From an uncultured Prevotella sp. (GTDB taxonomy: Bacteria; Bacteroidota; Bacteroidia; Bacteroidales; Bacteroidaceae): a stretch of 39,213 nucleotides of DNA. The stretch spans positions 1 through 39,213 of the forward strand of contig CAJONQ010000007.1 in the NCBI GenBank assembly GCA_905235835.1, in the 5' to 3' direction. The notes under the pieces are model-generated. The model made no database searches. It had not been told where the DNA came from and saw only the letters and a program-made list of their open reading frames with translations. The position numbers and the translations under genes are program-made. This document shows positions 36,002 to 39,213 of the stretch, piece by piece (position 1 is the first letter of the stretch; each line of letters begins with the position of its first letter).

Positions 36002-36038
36002 AAAGAGGGTGTGGCAAAATGACACGCCCTCTTTTTTT
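36002..36038 (+). terminator. Rho-independent terminator after the GH94 gene
   Basis: AAGAGGGTGTG pairs with CACGCCCTCTT (one T-G wobble) around the intervening GCAAAATGA, followed by a run of seven T residues starting at 36032. It lies 24 bases beyond the GH94 stop and separates it from clpB. Confidence 0.88.
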
Positions 36039-36060
36039 GAAGGTACGGGCGTCGTATTAA

Positions 36061-36124
36061 GACAGAATGTCATTCATCTCCGCCATTTTGTCGGTTTCTC
36101 CATGGTCGGCACACTGTTTGTCCG
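36061..36124 (+). promoter_or_regulatory. clpB control region: two inverted repeats and a sigma-54-like promoter
   Basis: GACA-GAA-TGTC is at 36061-36071 and a related, weaker GCCA-TTTT-GTCGG at 36082-36094. Downstream, GGCAC (36108-36112), five bases, and TTGT (36118-36121) resemble the sigma-54 promoter TGGCAC-N5-TTGC with correct spacing; the last C is T here. No TAnnTTTG box is visible between the terminator and the clpB start. Assignment to sigma-54 is an inference. Confidence 0.5.
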
Positions 36125-36150
36125 CTTATCGGCAGAGACAATTAAAGAAT

Positions 36151-36156
36151 AGGAGG
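36151..36156 (+). promoter_or_regulatory. Perfect Shine-Dalgarno for clpB
   Basis: AGGAGG lies 8 bases before the clpB ATG (36165). Most genes in this window instead have A-rich leaders with no such match, in keeping with the general scarcity of Shine-Dalgarno sequences in Bacteroidetes. Confidence 0.75.
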
Positions 36157-36164
36157 ACAAAACT

Positions 36165-38672
36165 ATGACATTCGACAAATTCACTATCAAGGCGCAGGAA
36201 GCAGTACAAGAGGCTGTGAATACAGCGCAGCGTAATGGTCAGCAGACCATAGAGCCGACACACTTGCTGGCTGGTGTGATGGCAAAGGCAAAGGACGTCG
36301 TGAACTTTCTGTTTCAGAAACTCGGTGTCAATGGTCAGCAGATAGAAATGCTTATAGGACAGGAGTTGCAACACCTGCCCCGTGTACAGGGTGGCGAGCC
36401 CTATCTGTCGGGCGACACCAATAAGGTATTGCTCAAGGCACAGGACTATGCCCAGAAGATGGGTGACGAGTTCGTGAGTGTGGAGCCTATCCTACTCGCT
36501 TTGCTGACGGACGGCGCTACGGCTGGACGTATTCTGAAGGATGCCGGTATCACGGAGAAAGACCTTCGTGCCGCCATCAATGAGTTGCGACAGGGACAGA
36601 AGGTACAGTCGCAGTCGGCTGACGACAACTACCAGTCGCTGGAGAAATACGCCAAGAACCTCGTGGACCTTGCCCGTCAGGGTAAGCTCGACCCCGTCAT
36701 CGGACGAGATGACGAGATTCGCCGGGTACTGCAGATTCTCTCCCGTCGCACGAAGAACAACCCTATCTTAATCGGTGAGCCAGGTACGGGTAAGACCGCC
36801 ATCGTCGAGGGACTTGCCCAGCGTATCGTTCGTGGTGACGTTCCTGAGAACCTGAAAGACAAGCAACTCTTCTCCCTCGACATGGGTGCGCTGGTGGCTG
36901 GTGCGAAATACAAAGGTGAGTTCGAGGAGCGTCTGAAGTCCGTCATCAACGAGGTGACGAAGAGCGAGGGACGTATCATCCTCTTCATCGACGAGATCCA
37001 CACACTGGTAGGTGCCGGCGGTGGTGAGGGTGCCATGGATGCCGCTAACATCCTGAAGCCAGCGTTGGCTCGTGGTGAACTGCGCTCTATCGGTGCCACG
37101 ACACTGAACGAGTACCAGAAATACTTCGAGAAAGACAAGGCGTTGGAGCGCCGATTCCAGACCGTCATGGTGGATGAGCCTGATGAGTTGTCGGCTATCT
37201 CCATCCTGCGCGGACTGAAGGAGCGTTATGAGAACCACCATAAGGTACGTATCCAAGATGATGCCTGTATCGCTGCCGTCCAACTCTCCGAGCGTTATAT
37301 CTCCGAGCGTTTCCTCCCAGACAAGGCGATCGACCTGATGGACGAGGCTGCCGCTAAGTTGAGGATGGAGCGTGACAGTGTGCCTGAGGAACTGGACGAG
37401 ATTACCCGTAGACTTGCCCAGTTGGAGATTGAGCGTGAGGCGATCAAACGGGAAGGTGACGAGCCGAAGATTGCCCAACTCGACAAAGACATCGCTGAGT
37501 TCCGTGAGCAGGAGCAGCAATATCGTGCTAAGTGGGAAGGTGAGCGTCAGTTGGTCAACAAGATCCAGCAGGACAAGCAGGAGATGGAGCAACTGAAATA
37601 CGAGGCTGAGCGTGCCGAGCGGGAGGGTGACTATGGCAAGGTCGCTGAGATCCGCTACTCGAAGCTCAAGGCTTTGGAGGATGACATCAAGAATATCCAG
37701 CAGCAACTCGCCTCCGCCCAGGACGGTAACGCCATGGTACGTGAGGAAGTGACTGCCGACGACATCGCCGAGGTCGTCAGCCGTTGGACGGGAATCCCTG
37801 TCACCCGCATGATGCAGAGTGAGCGTGAGAAACTGCTCCACTTGGAGGAGGAGCTGCATAAGCGTGTCATCGGACAAGACGAGGCGATCATCGCTGTCAG
37901 CGATGCCGTTCGTCGTAGCCGTGCGGGACTGCAAGACCCGAAACGTCCTATCGCCTCGTTTATCTTCCTCGGTACGACGGGTGTCGGTAAGACGGAACTT
38001 GCCAAGGCACTTGCCGAGTACCTGTTCAACGACGAGACGATGATGACCCGTATCGATATGAGTGAGTATCAGGAGAAGCATACCGTCAGCCGACTGATTG
38101 GTGCACCTCCGGGCTATGTCGGTTATGACGAGGGTGGACAGCTGACGGAGGCTGTACGCCGCAAGCCCTACTCTGTCGTCCTGTTCGACGAGATAGAGAA
38201 AGCACACCCTGACGTGTTCAATATCCTGCTGCAAGTGCTGGATGACGGACGACTGACCGATAACAAGGGACGGACGGCAAACTTCAAGAACACCATTATC
38301 ATCATGACCTCTAACGCTACCCGTGAGCAGTTGAGGATGACGATGCGTCCGGAGTTCCTGAACCGTATCGACGAGATTATCACCTTCCAGCAACTGACAC
38401 AGGAGCAGATAGCTGATGTGGTACGCTTGCAGATGAAGAAGGTGACGGACATGCTGGAGCCACAGGGTATCCAACTGCAGATAACCGATACCGCCGTCAG
38501 GTATCTTGCCCAAGAGGGTTACGACCCCGACTTCGGTGCGCGCCCCGTCAAGCGAGCCATCCAGCATCTGGTGCTCAACGACTTGTCGCGTAAAATCCTT
38601 GCCGATGAGGTAGACCGCTCAAAGCCGATCATCATCGACGAGTTCGGGGACGGATTGGTATTCAGGAACTAA
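36165..38672 (+). CDS. clpB: ATP-dependent disaggregase ClpB, shortened in AAA+ domain 2
   Basis: Hsp100 hexameric chaperone that pulls apart aggregates with DnaK. The 835-aa protein has the N-domain ([22 protein letters not shown]), AAA+ 1 with Walker A GEPGTGKT near 204 and Walker B ILFIDEIH, the coiled-coil M-domain (about 395-525, [19 protein letters not shown]), and AAA+ 2 with Walker A GTTGVGKT near 603 and [10 protein letters not shown]. The family is usually about 857-865 aa. The shortfall lies right after the sensor-1 motif MTSN (about 716), where only about 10 residues ([10 protein letters not shown]) precede [10 protein letters not shown] instead of about 30 in E. coli. The reading frame is preserved and the arginine finger/sensor-2 regions remain. 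The start has a perfect Shine-Dalgarno; the end lies nine bases from a convergent gene. Confidence 0.96.
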   Translation: MTFDKFTIKAQEAVQEAVNTAQRNGQQTIEPTHLLAGVMAKAKDVVNFLFQKLGVNGQQIEMLIGQELQHLPRVQGGEPYLSGDTNKVLLKAQDYAQKMGDEFVSVEPILLALLTDGATAGRILKDAGITEKDLRAAINELRQGQKVQSQSADDNYQSLEKYAKNLVDLARQGKLDPVIGRDDEIRRVLQILSRRTKNNPILIGEPGTGKTAIVEGLAQRIVRGDVPENLKDKQLFSLDMGALVAGAKYKGEFEERLKSVINEVTKSEGRIILFIDEIHTLVGAGGGEGAMDAANILKPALARGELRSIGATTLNEYQKYFEKDKALERRFQTVMVDEPDELSAISILRGLKERYENHHKVRIQDDACIAAVQLSERYISERFLPDKAIDLMDEAAAKLRMERDSVPEELDEITRRLAQLEIEREAIKREGDEPKIAQLDKDIAEFREQEQQYRAKWEGERQLVNKIQQDKQEMEQLKYEAERAEREGDYGKVAEIRYSKLKALEDDIKNIQQQLASAQDGNAMVREEVTADDIAEVVSRWTGIPVTRMMQSEREKLLHLEEELHKRVIGQDEAIIAVSDAVRRSRAGLQDPKRPIASFIFLGTTGVGKTELAKALAEYLFNDETMMTRIDMSEYQEKHTVSRLIGAPPGYVGYDEGGQLTEAVRRKPYSVVLFDEIEKAHPDVFNILLQVLDDGRLTDNKGRTANFKNTIIIMTSNATREQLRMTMRPEFLNRIDEIITFQQLTQEQIADVVRLQMKKVTDMLEPQGIQLQITDTAVRYLAQEGYDPDFGARPVKRAIQHLVLNDLSRKILADEVDRSKPIIIDEFGDGLVFRN

Positions 38673-38681
38673 CAACAGACA

Positions 38682-39213
38682 TCATAGTGCCTCTTGGTCA
38701 GTCACATGATCAGAGGTATTGTCAGAGTCGTCCTTCATGAACTGTTGAGTCACATGAAGAATAGTGCGATTACCTTGCGAATCCTTTAGTGTAATCTGGG
38801 CAGAACGCTCGGTTCCTAAAGGGTTCGCATCTGTTTTGATGGTAACATCGCTTGATGTCTCACTTCTCCATTCCATGTGTATCCAATCACTCAAACCTTC
38901 TGTAAAGAGTACTGGCGGTGTGAAGTCCTCCAAAGTGATGGTCTTTGACTCCCCTTTTCCGGCAAAGTCTAATGACCTCTCAAAGACTTGCGAAGCATCT
39001 TGGACAATATCCAGATAGAACTGATTCCCATTCTGTGTTTTCAATGAATACTGGTGCTCTCGTGCCAGGTCTTCCGTATTCTCCTCCACTATCACCATAA
39101 CGGCAAGCTGGTTGTTCTTGTTCGTATAATAAGTGACTGTCACCCAGGATGGTTCCGTAGAAAGAACAGTTATCTCGTCTGTGGGGTCGGCAAAGTCTAT
39201 TAAGGTATATTCC
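38682..39213 (-). CDS. BACON-domain surface protein, C-terminal end (partial)
   Basis: The frame is open to the right edge, so the N-terminus is missing; about 177 residues are visible. They contain two beta-sandwich units of the BACON type: one with STEPSWVTVTYYTNKN to FYLDIVQDA, and one with EGLSDWIHMEWRSETSS to ILHVTQQF. Each has the central Trp and the closing V-Q motif of the family. The tail (KDDSDNTSDHVTDQEAL) is acidic and disordered. BACON domains occur in Bacteroidetes secreted and cell-surface proteins, many tied to glycan binding. An internal GTG at 39143 is not the start, because the domain continues upstream of it. Confidence 0.78.
   Translation of the reverse strand, partial: EYTLIDFADPTDEITVLSTEPSWVTVTYYTNKNNQLAVMVIVEENTEDLAREHQYSLKTQNGNQFYLDIVQDASQVFERSLDFAGKGESKTITLEDFTPPVLFTEGLSDWIHMEWRSETSSDVTIKTDANPLGTERSAQITLKDSQGNRTILHVTQQFMKDDSDNTSDHVTDQEAL

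Noticed and set aside
36768..38567. A 599-codon open frame antisense to clpB
   Set aside because: It runs opposite to an unambiguous chaperone gene, has Leu/Val/Asp-rich low-complexity composition and no recognisable domain. Long antisense frames are a side effect of codon bias.

Overview
The window looks like chromosome from a Bacteroidales bacterium, most likely Prevotella/Segatella-like. The support is a type III glutamine synthetase, Bacteroidetes-type promoters (TAnnTTTG at -7), and families typical of that group: DUF4957/DUF5123 and BACON surface proteins, DUF1573, a thioester-less alpha-2-macroglobulin and a DUF4369-like protein. This is a judgement from remembered family patterns; no database search was made.

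Layout. 2-1688 (+): C-terminal end of a secreted beta-helix-like protein, interrupted by a one-base frameshift. 1777-9267 (-): a nitrogen block read as glnK, amtB, an outer-membrane barrel, then pyrG, a PurF-family amidotransferase and asnB. A terminator-like hairpin overlaps the stop codon of the barrel gene and divides the block in two. 9268-9588: divergent control region. 9589-19692 (+): gltB, gltD, dapF, dapL, glnN, closed by a strong terminator. 19693-20050: non-coding, with repeat-like and palindromic sequence. 20051-29313 (-): an envelope-flavoured operon (alpha-2-macroglobulin, DUF1573, meaB, ispH, DUF4369-like) with overlapping or nearly touching genes. 29314-29457: tandem repeats copied from the 3' end of the next gene. 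29458-30768 (-): a MATE transporter. 30841-35978 (+): a small membrane-anchored protein, an ADP-forming acyl-CoA synthetase and a GH94 phosphorylase. 36165-38672 (+): clpB with an unusual promoter region and a shortened second AAA+ domain. 38682-39213 (-): C-terminal end of a BACON-domain protein running off the window.

How the genes work together. The left half is an ammonium-assimilation island. AmtB brings in ammonium under P-II (GlnK) control, GlnN makes glutamine and GltBD makes glutamate. Three glutamine-consuming amidotransferases (PyrG, PurF-like, AsnB) and the glutamate-consuming lysine/peptidoglycan step (DapL, DapF) are encoded beside them. The right half mixes envelope proteins, isoprenoid synthesis (IspH), the mutase chaperone MeaB, and fermentation/energy conservation (acyl-CoA synthetase, cellobiose-type phosphorylase).

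Most genes are ordinary for the group. The most distinctive sequence-level observations are a palindromic repeat inserted in frame inside asnB, the stop-codon terminator between the transport and biosynthesis halves of the nitrogen block, the sigma-54-like signal with paired inverted repeats and a perfect Shine-Dalgarno before clpB, the ClpB deletion, and the gene-tail tandem repeats. I saw no CRISPR array, tRNA, rRNA, phage gene or insertion-sequence transposase.
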